DNA of 64,000 nt. It comes from Pirellulaceae bacterium. GTDB taxonomy: Bacteria > Planctomycetota > Planctomycetia > Pirellulales > Pirellulaceae. The notes beneath the pieces are model-generated. The model saw nothing but the letters and a program-made list of their open reading frames with translations. It did no database searches and had not been told where the DNA came from. Shown here in pieces: positions 18,001-25,469 of the stretch. How positions within the stretch are numbered: the first letter of the stretch is position 1; each line of letters begins with the position of its first letter. The DNA is taken from positions 47,087 to 111,086 of the forward strand of contig JAHDXO010000026.1 of NCBI GenBank assembly GCA_023382975.1, given 5' to 3'. A program made the translations under genes and the position numbers.

Positions 18001-18109
18001 CTTCGGCATCGGGCTGGGAGTGGCGATCCTGGCGCTGTTCGCCGTGTTTGAAAAAAAGCGGCCCGACATCATCCGCTGGGCCGAATCGATGCGGCAATGG
18101 GACCAATAG
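12020..18109 (+). CDS. Giant polytopic membrane protein, DUF2339-like in style
   Basis: 2029 residues from ATG 12020 (M-E-E-F-A-G-I); the frame extends back to 11954, but those residues are not signal-like. After one N-terminal helix there is a charged coiled-coil stretch (about 40-95) and a Pro/Ala/Glu linker to about 215. The rest is dozens of hydrophobic helices with short loops. The plan of coiled coil, linker and long helix array resembles DUF2339 membrane proteins but is at least twice as long, so I infer internal duplication. No transport or enzymatic motif was recognised. Around residues 1390-1400 the peptide L-P-N-S-H-E-F-G-Y is encoded by a copy of a dispersed palindrome (16191-16213), inserted in a loop without breaking the frame. 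The gene stands alone upstream of the ThuA-domain gene. Confidence 0.75.
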   Translation: MEEFAGIACVLLVVLTFVTVVGHGMWLVLAALFRWLAVEPVEPLSRSRNDWRDDLQAAYRQLESLRGHELLDADHLRMLQERLRAFERKMLAQESRASLGLRPEMPAASEAAVDSAASRAPSSGIPTIPPEPMADVIEAILVEPEAATPPPAAAVPPVKETVASPPTATEVSPRPVHPLDREYPDQRRQPSRARRALADVFQSFMAEKNIRWGELVSGLLIVGSAVGLVISLRTTLRDTIPYFPALIFLMITLAIYGAGMYTLRRWNLQATSRGVLIIALLLSPLNFVAAIVLSGPDQRPVTDPWYLGAVALGLLVCGGITYSGGRALIGAGWWRLTTAVLATSMGQLIVDRQTDLPLTAGGTSLLLGLPLAGYLAAVVTQILRAAAWPRLSARRAQQIFIVLGVATFSFLAPVALFLSHADPLRDGVASLAPVLSVVAGVILVAGLLVQQRTEARALAALRTGGTWLAVAGAMLMVSALVLAWPRPDLLIVVGLVNFTALAVLAVGGRLPVLHAPAVGCLALAALVGFHVWQANVAWSGEPDSKNLVQWLLAGRSGLVLLLLSVLSAAVATVWDRFGRRAEGLAYLAASGGLGGLSLLVACWAGFILQTDTPLTTPIFAFYAVAALAAAWALGRRGSEYPQAQQGLAGLATVLWFVAWFHAVGRNEVCIAWLSEWLIEPDRPWTLALVAHSLSTALAALVIAAPTLRPRKAETTEPVPAPLIPALAGGATLSASFAVALALPVVDFAFVPAAIYIACASVAWLVTAVIYRHRGVWNFFQAVASLAVVYAVAGWDEGWWPMQARDQFVQLLQMETIVLGLWCLAWSLSRRLRSGAGDRDGVPLSRTAGVGPFGQEGSVPFFVGWETVDEWLLAALVAAVAWLATFAAWPGLSWEIGEQVLTPMANETAKTWIALAIIAAALLISLAGGAIGKSLIGLLITGAAGALLLATFGPVESTASAWRWWSAGYVLVTSAAIWFRGPIYAATRRLRWLAPGEIPAATTVAVRETALLLGAGPIIGVTTAIAIRSSADLAVGAVPADSFFGRLGMTVSYAAPLVVLVAVLLGHALRERRPLFAVAGSLVLQYVVSLGFLLQVSPDKAGFAAGLLQWNLAALAGYSLVWLALRRRIRPEGASGRDVMLGGQVQVTLGVLTVLGGWAALSVAVTPGELGLHGQPLGQPLSYAAWLAACVAAVWHARSCEHRSIDSLLRPAVACGWLLVALIAVTVDPLDVSRQWLAYHVLTCGGLLLTAAVTTAWWRYPGMIGDAVASGSVVFLLGFRGGWSDPHWLAPWWSVAACGAVAVQAAVLSLRGRSQIAAYGSALAAVTATTIYWLGPFQGRWQRNEVQAVFELITADLVAVLAAAAVWLAAEIWWQRRGEGRGRAEESREALPNSHEFGYERQGCAGLDERFRGPRLHVAAPLFALVLLTMLFFTATLANSLVVARQGAAVVDLVGGGGWLAAWMLLIVLAGALWDDRSRHGLAGLYVGGLMFASLIIDRVRLAPPDLLGTVLATAAGYVMLTGFLWRRGASLATLGAGWGIREPIVGLQRTGGWLPGASLLLTLCTALAALAVVSTFEGRSLRYTAAATPAMLAMGIGALAQQQRRAHFQMLALLLTGLATVYLGWADLSPRWDERGLLLRMFRLLMALSALTFFYGALLPRWFEAHHAWRDSIRRAAATFGVAGVVSLLGVLVMEFVAFRTGGIAVSAEQVAAVAVVLVALIVGLIALALQTGGALPAWSERQRMGCVYAAELAAALLFLHLYLCRPDWFAGFLRPYWPYVVMGVAFAGVSVGHLCQRAGLRVLSEPLVSTGAFLPLLPAVGYWVVVADGTDYSLLLFAAGLIYVLLSIQRRSAASAAAAVVAGNGALWALLHDSGFSLWQQPQFWLIPPAVSALIAGQLNRRRLTGEQLTALRYASMLVIYVSSTSEMFLRGIGSSLWPPMILASLSVAGMLLGIALRIRAFLYLGASFVLLSVVSMVWHAAKAIEHSWPWWAFGIGLGVAILALFAVFEKKRPDIIRWAESMRQWDQ
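16191..16213 (-). repeat. Intragenic copy of the GAATTC-type dispersed palindrome
   Basis: Minus-strand copy of the core GCCGAATTCGTGAGAATTC, in frame within the giant membrane-protein gene. Other copies lie between genes at 25219, 25259, 25298, 44332 and, diverged, 45844. Confidence 0.8.
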
Positions 18110-18128
18110 CAGAAGAGGGAGTGATTCT

Positions 18129-19856
18129 ATGAGAAGCCTGGCGCGCGTGGCTCTAATCGTGGTCAGCTTGATGTCCCTGGGATCGTCGGCCGCGATCGCT
18201 CAAGGACCGTACCGGGAACTATCCGCGGAAGAAAAGGCAGGCATCGAAGCGGTGTTGCCTGCGAAGGCCCCGGCAAAGGCCGCGAAGACGCGGCGACTGT
18301 TGATCTACGATGGCAACGTCGGCTACGGCGGGCACGGCTCGATCCCGTTCGCCAACCACGCGTTCACCCGCATGGGCGAAGCGACGGGAGCGTTTACCGC
18401 GACGGTATCGAGGGATCCGGAGGTCTTCAGCCGAGCCAGACTCGACCAATTCGATGCCGTGTGCCTGAACAACACGGTCGGCAATCTGTTCACCGATCCG
18501 GTGTTGCGGCGGAACCTTATCGAATTTGTCATGGGCGGAGGCGGTTTGCTGGGCATCCACGGAACGACCGTCGCGTTCACCGACTTTCCGCAGGGCGCCC
18601 GGGAGACGTGGCCCGAGTTCGGCCGGATGCTCGGGGCTCGCGGCGCCGCCCACTTGGCCCAGGACGAACGGGTCACCGTCAAGCTCGATTCGCCAACTCA
18701 TCCGCTCAACCGGCCCTTTGGCGGTCACGCATTTGAACATGTCAGCGAGTTTTTTCGTGTCCACGATCCCTATTCTCGCGACCGGGTCCACGTGCTGTTC
18801 AGCATCGACACGGCCCGCACGGAACTTCCCGCGCCGGGAACTCGCCCCGGAGTCGAACGCGACGATCGGGACTATGCGCTCGCGTGGACCCGCAACCACG
18901 GTCGCGGCCGAGTTGTCTACTGTACGATTGGGCACAGTCCCAGCGATTTCATGACCCCCACGATCCTCGAATTCTACCTGGGCGCACTCCAGTTCATCAT
19001 GGGCGACATGGACGGCACCACCACTCCCAGCAACCGGTTGACTCCGGCCGTCGCAGCACGCGAGAAGCTCGGCTGGAGGCTCGCCGTCACCGCTTGGGGA
19101 CTGCATCAATTCACGTTGTTCGAGGCGATCGACAAGACGCGGCAATTCGGCCTGTCGGACATCGAGGGGCTGAGCTTCCAGAAGGTTAGCGCCGACATCC
19201 CGAAGAACCTCGACACCCGCCTGACCGACGACGAGATCGAACAGATTCGGCTGAAGTTGGACGACGCCGGCGTGCGCATGCCGACGTGCTACTACGCCGC
19301 GATTCCGGACGACGACGACGGTTGCCGCCAAGTGTTCGAGTTCTGCCGCAAGCTGGGCGTCGAGACGTTGATTTCCGAGCCGCCGCCGGAGTCGCTCGAT
19401 CGCATCGAGCGGTTTTGCGATGCGTACGACATCCGGTTGGCCATCCACAACCACGGCCCTGACCAATCGCCCGTTTACTGGCGGCCCGAAGGTGTTCTGG
19501 AAGTCTGTCGGGGCCGCAGCAAGCGGATCGGCGCCTGTGCCGACACCGGTTACTGGATCCGGTCGGGGATCGATCCGCTCGAGGGCGTCCGGAAACTGGG
19601 CGACCGGTTGATCACGATCCAGCCGCACGACCTTTCGGAACGGACGCCGCAGGGACTCGACGTCCCATGGGGCACCGGCCAAGCCGGCTTCGAGCCACTG
19701 TTGCTCGAACTGCACCGGCTCGAACTTCGACCGACCGTGATCGGATTGGAGTATTCCCGCGATTTCCGGGACAACATGCGGCAGATGGCGCAGTGCATCG
19801 AGTACTTCGATTCCGTCGTGCAGGGCAAACTGTCCGTCCGTGCCGCCGCCGATTAG
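18129..19856 (+). CDS. Secreted ThuA-domain / TIM-barrel fusion protein
   Basis: 575 residues from ATG 18129, with GAGGGAG upstream. A signal peptide covers about 1-25, ending A-I-A-Q. Residues of roughly 50-310 form a ThuA-like trehalose-utilisation domain of the class I amidotransferase fold, with L-L-I-Y-D-G-N, G-G-G-L-L-G-I-H-G, H-P-L-N and G-R-G-R-V-V-Y-C-T-I-G-H-S. The second half (about 325-570) is a sugar-isomerase/AP-endonuclease-2 TIM barrel, with L-A-I-H-N-H-G-P, C-A-D-T-G-Y and I-Q-P-H-D. In other genomes these domains are usually separate proteins of sugar metabolism, so the fusion suggests an exported enzyme acting on a sugar or its derivative. The ThuA domain lacks an obvious catalytic Cys, as is common for the family. 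The substrate is unknown. Confidence 0.8.
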   Translation: MRSLARVALIVVSLMSLGSSAAIAQGPYRELSAEEKAGIEAVLPAKAPAKAAKTRRLLIYDGNVGYGGHGSIPFANHAFTRMGEATGAFTATVSRDPEVFSRARLDQFDAVCLNNTVGNLFTDPVLRRNLIEFVMGGGGLLGIHGTTVAFTDFPQGARETWPEFGRMLGARGAAHLAQDERVTVKLDSPTHPLNRPFGGHAFEHVSEFFRVHDPYSRDRVHVLFSIDTARTELPAPGTRPGVERDDRDYALAWTRNHGRGRVVYCTIGHSPSDFMTPTILEFYLGALQFIMGDMDGTTTPSNRLTPAVAAREKLGWRLAVTAWGLHQFTLFEAIDKTRQFGLSDIEGLSFQKVSADIPKNLDTRLTDDEIEQIRLKLDDAGVRMPTCYYAAIPDDDDGCRQVFEFCRKLGVETLISEPPPESLDRIERFCDAYDIRLAIHNHGPDQSPVYWRPEGVLEVCRGRSKRIGACADTGYWIRSGIDPLEGVRKLGDRLITIQPHDLSERTPQGLDVPWGTGQAGFEPLLLELHRLELRPTVIGLEYSRDFRDNMRQMAQCIEYFDSVVQGKLSVRAAAD

Positions 19857-19858
19857 CC

Positions 19859-21505
19859 TCAGTCGTCGAAGGGACTGGTGGGTTTCCTTTCGGGCGGGTG
19901 CTTTTCGGGATGCAGTTCCTGCTGATCGCGTTTCACGCGTTCCGGTTCCTCCTGCCGCACCTGCTCGACCTCGCGGGCCACCAGGACCAGATGGATCAAG
20001 ACCATGCCCAAGGCGCCGCCGACCACGAGCAACGGCACCGCGGGAGTGGACATGATATTACCGTCGGCTGCTTCGATCAGTGTCCAGAACCAGTTGGTCG
20101 CTTGCAGTTCCGTGTAGGTGTCGAAGTTCGCGAAGCCCATGATCCACGCCTGCAGAAACACGGGCAGACCGGCGCCGAAGATCGCCAGCAGCAGGTGCAA
20201 CAAGAACGGCAGCAACAAGCCGAAATACAAATAGCGCCGCAACAGCAGCACCAGGAGACGACCGACACCCAGGTAGAAGACGACGTAGCCCCAGACCAAG
20301 GCTCCGAACAGATACAGCCGCTCGTTGTGCGGCGCCCCGGAGAATCCGGTCAGACTCGAAAATGCCGCCGTCGCCAGGATGGCGATCGTCGCCGCGGCCA
20401 GGTTGATGCTCGCGAACAAGTACCCCGTTCCCGATCCGGGATTGAACCAAGTCAGAAACGCGCGGCCGAGGAAGCTCTGCGGCAAACGGCGTTTGACCCG
20501 CGGAGACAGTTCCGCCAACTCGCCCGTCATCAGCGCCCCCATGATCATCCAGTGGATGCCGGACAGGGCGAGCGGAAAGAACAGCACCTCGTTTTCTTCG
20601 ATTCGCAGCCACACGTACAGGAACCAGCCGGTGATCAACAACTGCTGGACCACCATCACCACCCGCAAACGCGTCGAGCGGTTGTCACTGGCAAAACTCA
20701 ACTGCGCCGCGGCGGTCAACACGAACAGGACCATGTACGACGCATGGCCCATCAGCCCGGCCAGATGCCCCACCCAGAAATCCACATCGTCGTAGGGGAT
20801 CGCCGCTCCCTCGCCAATGATCACGCCCATCCATGAGCACCACATGACTGTGACGAACACCAGCCCCAGCAGCAACAGCACGGACAGCAACATCTGGACA
20901 TGGCGGAAATGGGTCACCGTCGCCACCAGCAAGCCGATCGCCGACAGCAGCAGCGAGGCGAAAAACGTGTACGACAGCATCAGCAAGATCGTGACGATAT
21001 CGACGCCGCGCAGCAGATAAGTGAACGCGATGCACGGCGACAGGGCCGAGTAGTAGACCAGCATCTGCAGCACGGCGCTGCCCAGCTTGCCCGTGACAAT
21101 CTGCCGCGAACTGAGCGCCGTGATCGACAGCAATTCGTACGTGCCGTCCTCGCGTTCGCCGGCCAGCGACCGGTACGCGCTGAACGGGACGATCAGCAGC
21201 AGCGGAATGTTCAGGATCGTGAAATATCCGACCAGCATGAAGGGGCCGTTGGGCGCGTAGTACACCGACGGCATCAGCAGAGCGACTCCGAACAGCGACC
21301 AGCCCCAACCGCAGATCAGCAGCAGCGTGAAGGTCACCAGGAACTGGCGGCTCTTCAGCGCCTGCCGCGCTTCCTTGACCAAGATCGGGTTGAGCCGCTC
21401 CCCGGCGCGTTCCAACCACTCGTCCAAGCGATTCCAGAAACTCGCCCCGGGTTTGGGCGGCGCTGCCACGTGTTCCGCAACGATGATCTCACCGGTACTG
21501 TCCAA
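19859..21505 (-). CDS. ABC-2 type transporter permease
   Basis: 548 residues with about twelve hydrophobic helices. The start is TTG 21505; AAGGAGA nine bases upstream supports this rare start, and no ATG fits. The region near residue 110 (A-Y-R-S-L-A-G-E-R-E-D-G-T-Y-E-L-L) is the conserved cytoplasmic element of ABC-2 permeases, which docks on the ATPase. The C-terminus is a charged Glu/Lys/Arg/Pro tail. Only 15 bases separate it from the ATPase gene, which is in turn preceded by a large membrane protein and a small one, so all four form one operon. The layout recalls gliding or export GldA/GldF/GldG-type systems, but the substrate cannot be read from the sequence. Confidence 0.85.
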   Translation of the reverse strand: MDSTGEIIVAEHVAAPPKPGASFWNRLDEWLERAGERLNPILVKEARQALKSRQFLVTFTLLLICGWGWSLFGVALLMPSVYYAPNGPFMLVGYFTILNIPLLLIVPFSAYRSLAGEREDGTYELLSITALSSRQIVTGKLGSAVLQMLVYYSALSPCIAFTYLLRGVDIVTILLMLSYTFFASLLLSAIGLLVATVTHFRHVQMLLSVLLLLGLVFVTVMWCSWMGVIIGEGAAIPYDDVDFWVGHLAGLMGHASYMVLFVLTAAAQLSFASDNRSTRLRVVMVVQQLLITGWFLYVWLRIEENEVLFFPLALSGIHWMIMGALMTGELAELSPRVKRRLPQSFLGRAFLTWFNPGSGTGYLFASINLAAATIAILATAAFSSLTGFSGAPHNERLYLFGALVWGYVVFYLGVGRLLVLLLRRYLYFGLLLPFLLHLLLAIFGAGLPVFLQAWIMGFANFDTYTELQATNWFWTLIEAADGNIMSTPAVPLLVVGGALGMVLIHLVLVAREVEQVRQEEPERVKRDQQELHPEKHPPERKPTSPFDD

Positions 21506-21520
21506 GCCCTGTTCTCCTTG

Positions 21521-22477
21521 CTACTGCACCACGCCGCGGGTCACGTGCATGAACACGTCTTCCAGCGATTTCTGCTGACTGCCGAACTCGACGACTCGGA
21601 ACCCGGCCAGAACCAAGTGCCTCAGAAAGTCCGCCTGAACCTCGAGTCCGCCCTCGTGGCTGAATCGCACCAGTTCGCCGTCCAGGACGATGTTCTGCAC
21701 GTCGGCACGTTGGGCCAGCCAGTCGCGCAGCGGCTGGCCGCCGCCCAGCACCCGCACGCGCACCTCGCTGTGCAATGCGAAGCCCCGCTGGATTTCGGCC
21801 ACCGTGCCGATCGCCAGCAACCGGCCCTGCTCGATGATCCCCACCCGATCGCACATCTCGGCCAATTCGGTCAGGATGTGCGAGCTGACCAGGATCGTTT
21901 TGCCGTTCCCCGCCAACTGGCGGATCATCTCGCGCAGCTCGATGCGGGCTCGCGGATCGAGCCCCGCCGCCGGTTCGTCCAGGATCAGCACGCTGGGATC
22001 GTGAATCATCGCGCGGCCCAGGCACAGCCGCTGCTTCATGCCTTTGGACAACCCGCGGATCGGCTTCTCGGCCAGCTTGTCCAAGCCGGTGAACCCCATC
22101 GTGTAGCGGAGCGCCCGATGGCGGTCGCGACCGACCAGTCCGTAGGCCCGCGCAAAAAAGTCCAGGTACTCCGCGCAATTCACGTTCGGATAGGTGCCGA
22201 AGTTGTCGGGCATGAAGCCCAACCGGCGCCGGACGCGGTCGGGGTCGTTGATCACGGAGAAGCCATCGATCATCGCGTCGCCGTAGTTCGGCAAGTCCAG
22301 CGTCGCCAGGATTCTCATGCTGGTCGTCTTGCCCGCTCCGTTGGGACCGATGTAGCCGAACACCGTGCCGCGATGCACATCGAACGAGACGTCGTCCACC
22401 GCGCGCGTACTGCCGAAGTAGCGGTGCAAGCGGCGGAGTTCGATCATCGGGTGGGTCGCGACGGTGGCTACGTTCAT
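21521..22477 (-). CDS. ABC transporter ATP-binding protein
   Basis: 318 residues from ATG 22477, which has GAGGAG upstream; an earlier in-frame start lacks one. Walker A is G-P-N-G-A-G-K-T-T, the ABC signature is L-S-K-G-M-K-Q-R-L, and Walker B is V-L-I-L-D-E-P-A-A-G-L-D-P-R, followed by the switch His in V-S-S-H-I-L-T-E-L. This is a complete single-domain ATPase of the class that drives ABC-2 exporters. About 80 further residues follow, a C-terminal extension typical of this class. It sits between the membrane protein ending at 22488 (10 bases) and the permease, so it should energise that complex at the inner membrane. Confidence 0.92.
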   Translation of the reverse strand: MNVATVATHPMIELRRLHRYFGSTRAVDDVSFDVHRGTVFGYIGPNGAGKTTSMRILATLDLPNYGDAMIDGFSVINDPDRVRRRLGFMPDNFGTYPNVNCAEYLDFFARAYGLVGRDRHRALRYTMGFTGLDKLAEKPIRGLSKGMKQRLCLGRAMIHDPSVLILDEPAAGLDPRARIELREMIRQLAGNGKTILVSSHILTELAEMCDRVGIIEQGRLLAIGTVAEIQRGFALHSEVRVRVLGGGQPLRDWLAQRADVQNIVLDGELVRFSHEGGLEVQADFLRHLVLAGFRVVEFGSQQKSLEDVFMHVTRGVVQ

Positions 22478-22487
22478 CGTGGCTCCT

Positions 22488-24818
22488 CTACCAAGTTCCG
22501 AACACAAGGTGAAAGCTGGCTTCTTCGCGCAACCGTTCGTAACCCAGCGGCACTTCCACCCCGCTGCGCGTGACGGCCAGATAGCTGCGGCGCGGCAGGC
22601 CGTCGACTCCGGAATTCGTCCGGAAACGCAAATTCCTCTCCAGCATGCCCTGGTTCGAACTGGGCGGCGTCAACTCGCGATCGGTATCCATGTAGTAGTA
22701 CCGCCGCGAAAACCCGAACGTGTTGCGGTAGTAGTTGGCGTCGTACCCTTCGGGAAACTCGGGCCGGGCTACGGAATACAGGCGTCTCAGTTCTTCCGAC
22801 GACGACGCCGGGTCGACCGTCCGCAGGCGCGTTGTCTGGCCATCCGCCAATTCGCCGGCGGCGAAGGAACGACCGTCCTCGCCGCGCAACGCGAGCCACA
22901 GGATGTCGGTCCCCAAGCGATTCTCGACCGTCGGTGGCTCGTCCGCCGATCCGCCGCTCACGACCAACTGCCGCGTACTCTCTCCCGACTGGACGACCAG
23001 CATCTGGGTGGTCGCGCGCGACGTCACATAGCCCGCCGTCAAATGCTGGCCTTCGTCCCACAGCAAGCGGCGTCCGCCGCCTCGCTGCGCCCGACCGTCG
23101 ATCGGGAACTGTTCGAGCGGATAGAACGCCGCCGTCGCAGGAAATTGCATCCCGCGCGACGGGGCCAGACCGGCGTAGTACGATTGCCGCGACCACGAAG
23201 CAGCTTGCCCGGTGCGTTGATCCAGATGGGCGTAGCTCCTGACCCGCACCCGCACGCCTAGCCCGTCGGTAAGCAGCGCATAATTCATCAATGCCAAAGT
23301 CACCAAGGCCGCCCCGACCGGGACCGTGACCAGCAGCAGGTACAGTCGCTTCCATTTGCGCAGCCAGACATAGTTCACCGGCCCGATGACAATCACGAAC
23401 AACGTGATCAGCACCAGATACGACCCGACCGGCGCGCGGCCGACGCCGGGGATGATCAGATTCCAATAGTCGGAGTTCTCGCGGGTCAACGACAGCCCGT
23501 GTCGCTGATACCACATCCAACTGTCCGGCCGGATTTCGTTGAACATCCATGTCAGTTGATTCCCGGGCAGCGCGAAAGGCTCGTCCGAGGCGATGGCGAC
23601 AACGCGGCCCAGTCCCGCCTGCCGGATGCGGAACAGGGCGGCTGTACTGTCGGTGCTCGCCTTTCGTGGCGGCGTCGGCTCCGTCCCTTCAGAAATGTCG
23701 TACGCTCGCGTATCCATGGACCGCGGGTTCGAACCGCGGAGTATCCTGTCGCGGTTCGACAACTTGGGCTTCTCCCAATGGTCGGCCGACTCGGTTGCCC
23801 TGGCTGCACTAGGGGGCGGCAACTCCAGCAGGCGATCCAGTTCCGCCAACCCTTCAGTGTCGAGCGCCGCACCGTAGACGCACAGCGTCGATCCCGCCAA
23901 CAACCAGGCGCGGATCGCCCGCCATCGCGTCTCATTTTGCTGGATCAACTGCTGCAGATCGTCGCGGCTGAGGCAGATCAGATCGAACATCGTGAAGTCG
24001 ATCCAGCGCTCCGGCAGCTCGGTCGGCGACAGCAGTTCCATCCGCGACGCCATCTGAACCATGATCAACGTGTTGAGATCGTCCGCCGGCCCGCCGCTGT
24101 TCACCCATGTACTGCCAGGGGCCAAGTTTTGATTCTGATCGGGGAATTGGGCAATCAAAGGCCGAATGTCCGGCAGGTTCTGTTCGACCGGCGTCTCCCG
24201 CTTGCCGCCGAACTGCGCCCGTTGGACCAGCGTGGTGCGCCGATCACGCGGGGGTGCATCGCGGTCGATGATCAGGATCGCCGGCGTCGATTCCGACCAT
24301 TGGTATCCGCCGCCCGTGTTGAAGGAGACTGTTTCCCAGAGATCCTCCAGCCGCTCTCCACCCTCGTACACTTCCACGGCCAGTGAACCCCAAATCGAGC
24401 TCTGCGGAATGGCAACGGTCGTTTCGGCCGACGCAGTGCCTTCGGGAAGTTCCAGGAATTGGGTTACTACCGCCGAGTTCTCGTGTCCCCAGTACCACGA
24501 TCCCGGCCGCAGCACCAGACGGAAACTGCGATCGGCCGGCGTCGGGCCCGGCGGCCACTGGATCACCTGGACTCGCACCGGTCGATAGCCGTTGGCATCG
24601 ATCCAGCGCGCGTCGACCACCAACCGCAAACCGTTCTTGGGTCGAGCGTTGCCCAACGGCAAGGAAAACTGGCTGCCCGTCTCCGCGTGGACTCCGGCGG
24701 TGAAGAGAAGTGTTATGGTCAGGCAGAGGGCGAGCCAGACACTGATCCGGCGCGGCCTGCCGAACCGGAACCCATTTCCGGCACGCTTTGTTCCATGGAC
24801 GGACGTCGGACCCATCAT
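22488..24818 (-). CDS. Membrane-anchored extracytoplasmic component of the ABC operon
   Basis: 776 residues. I chose the start at 24818 (M-M-G-P-T-S-V) because AAGGGGAA lies upstream; the frame continues back to 25286 through repeat DNA that is unlikely to be coding. A hydrophobic signal or anchor is at about 28-48. A long soluble region follows with beta-rich stretches (L-V-V-D-A-R-W, V-R-V-Q-V-I-Q-W). A D-L-I-C-L-S-R-D-D-L stretch resembles the GATase-like fold found in exporter accessory proteins. Two adjacent helices come late, at about 485-535, before a C-terminal soluble part of about 240 residues. It may be a GldG-like substrate-handling subunit. That is inferred from the operon and architecture, not from a motif. 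Confidence 0.6.
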   Translation of the reverse strand: MMGPTSVHGTKRAGNGFRFGRPRRISVWLALCLTITLLFTAGVHAETGSQFSLPLGNARPKNGLRLVVDARWIDANGYRPVRVQVIQWPPGPTPADRSFRLVLRPGSWYWGHENSAVVTQFLELPEGTASAETTVAIPQSSIWGSLAVEVYEGGERLEDLWETVSFNTGGGYQWSESTPAILIIDRDAPPRDRRTTLVQRAQFGGKRETPVEQNLPDIRPLIAQFPDQNQNLAPGSTWVNSGGPADDLNTLIMVQMASRMELLSPTELPERWIDFTMFDLICLSRDDLQQLIQQNETRWRAIRAWLLAGSTLCVYGAALDTEGLAELDRLLELPPPSAARATESADHWEKPKLSNRDRILRGSNPRSMDTRAYDISEGTEPTPPRKASTDSTAALFRIRQAGLGRVVAIASDEPFALPGNQLTWMFNEIRPDSWMWYQRHGLSLTRENSDYWNLIIPGVGRAPVGSYLVLITLFVIVIGPVNYVWLRKWKRLYLLLVTVPVGAALVTLALMNYALLTDGLGVRVRVRSYAHLDQRTGQAASWSRQSYYAGLAPSRGMQFPATAAFYPLEQFPIDGRAQRGGGRRLLWDEGQHLTAGYVTSRATTQMLVVQSGESTRQLVVSGGSADEPPTVENRLGTDILWLALRGEDGRSFAAGELADGQTTRLRTVDPASSSEELRRLYSVARPEFPEGYDANYYRNTFGFSRRYYYMDTDRELTPPSSNQGMLERNLRFRTNSGVDGLPRRSYLAVTRSGVEVPLGYERLREEASFHLVFGTW

Positions 24819-24874
24819 CGGATCGATTCCCCTTTTCGCCGTACGAAAGAGACGAGATCTCAGGACTTTCAGGT

Positions 24875-25168
24875 TCAAAACGTATCCGGTTCTTGCGGAG
24901 GCACCAATTGCGGCGGCGGTTCGGCGGTCGCGAACGGAGTCCCAACAACCGGACCACGGCGGAACGAACTGCCCGTCGCCGCCATCGTGTAGGCCAGGCC
25001 GAAGAAGACGGCATACATCAAAAAAGCGGCCCCCAGACTGGCCACCGTGATCGACAGCGCGATCGCCCACGTCTTTCCCTGCACGGCCAGACTGACCACC
25101 AGGAAAAAGACGCTCGCCACCGTCATCAGCGCCAACAGCCACCGGATCGTAAAACGTGGAATAAGCAT
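24875..25168 (-). CDS. Small two-helix membrane protein, first gene of the ABC operon
   Basis: 97 residues from ATG 25168 (M-L-I-P-R-F-T-I-R-W-L-L); longer starts up to 25270 run through the palindromic repeats. Two hydrophobic helices cover about 10-30 and 36-60. The C-terminal 35 residues are polar and Pro-rich. It ends 56 bases before the large membrane protein and is on the same strand as the ATPase and permease. I recognise no family. The repeat cluster directly upstream (25219-25318) could affect its expression. Confidence 0.5.
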   Translation of the reverse strand: MLIPRFTIRWLLALMTVASVFFLVVSLAVQGKTWAIALSITVASLGAAFLMYAVFFGLAYTMAATGSSFRRGPVVGTPFATAEPPPQLVPPQEPDTF

Positions 25169-25218
25169 GCCAAAGATTCTCGCACACGACCGCCACTTTG
25201 CAAGCGTCCCAACCCTGG

Positions 25219-25318
25219 TAGCCGAATTCGTGAGAATTCGTATAGCTTGCCCTCTCGTCCGAATTCTCACGAATTCGGCTACGCAAGCCGCACCACGTAG
25301 CCGAATTCGTGAGAATTC
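25219..25318. repeat. Cluster of three GAATTC-type palindromes in alternating orientation
   Basis: Copies at 25219-25240 (plus), 25259-25282 (minus) and 25298-25318 (plus) share the core GCCGAATTCGTGAGAATTC. Neighbouring copies are mutually inverted, so either pair can form a long hairpin. The cluster lies between two divergent genes. Confidence 0.85.
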
Positions 25319-25469
25319 AGGGCGACTGTTCGGCTCTTTCTGTCTCGATTACCTCGACGACGATCAAGGCGAATCAAACGCACTCTATCTTGCCAATCCG
25401 GCATGCATCGTTCATCGTAGATTGAACTTTGCTCCGTTCCCCTGCCCCAACCACGAAAGATACTTGCCG

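Noticed and set aside
25047..25469. N-terminal extension of the HEAT lipoprotein gene
   Set aside because: The extension runs through the palindrome cluster and would place the lipobox about 140 residues into the protein, so ATG 25470 is preferred.
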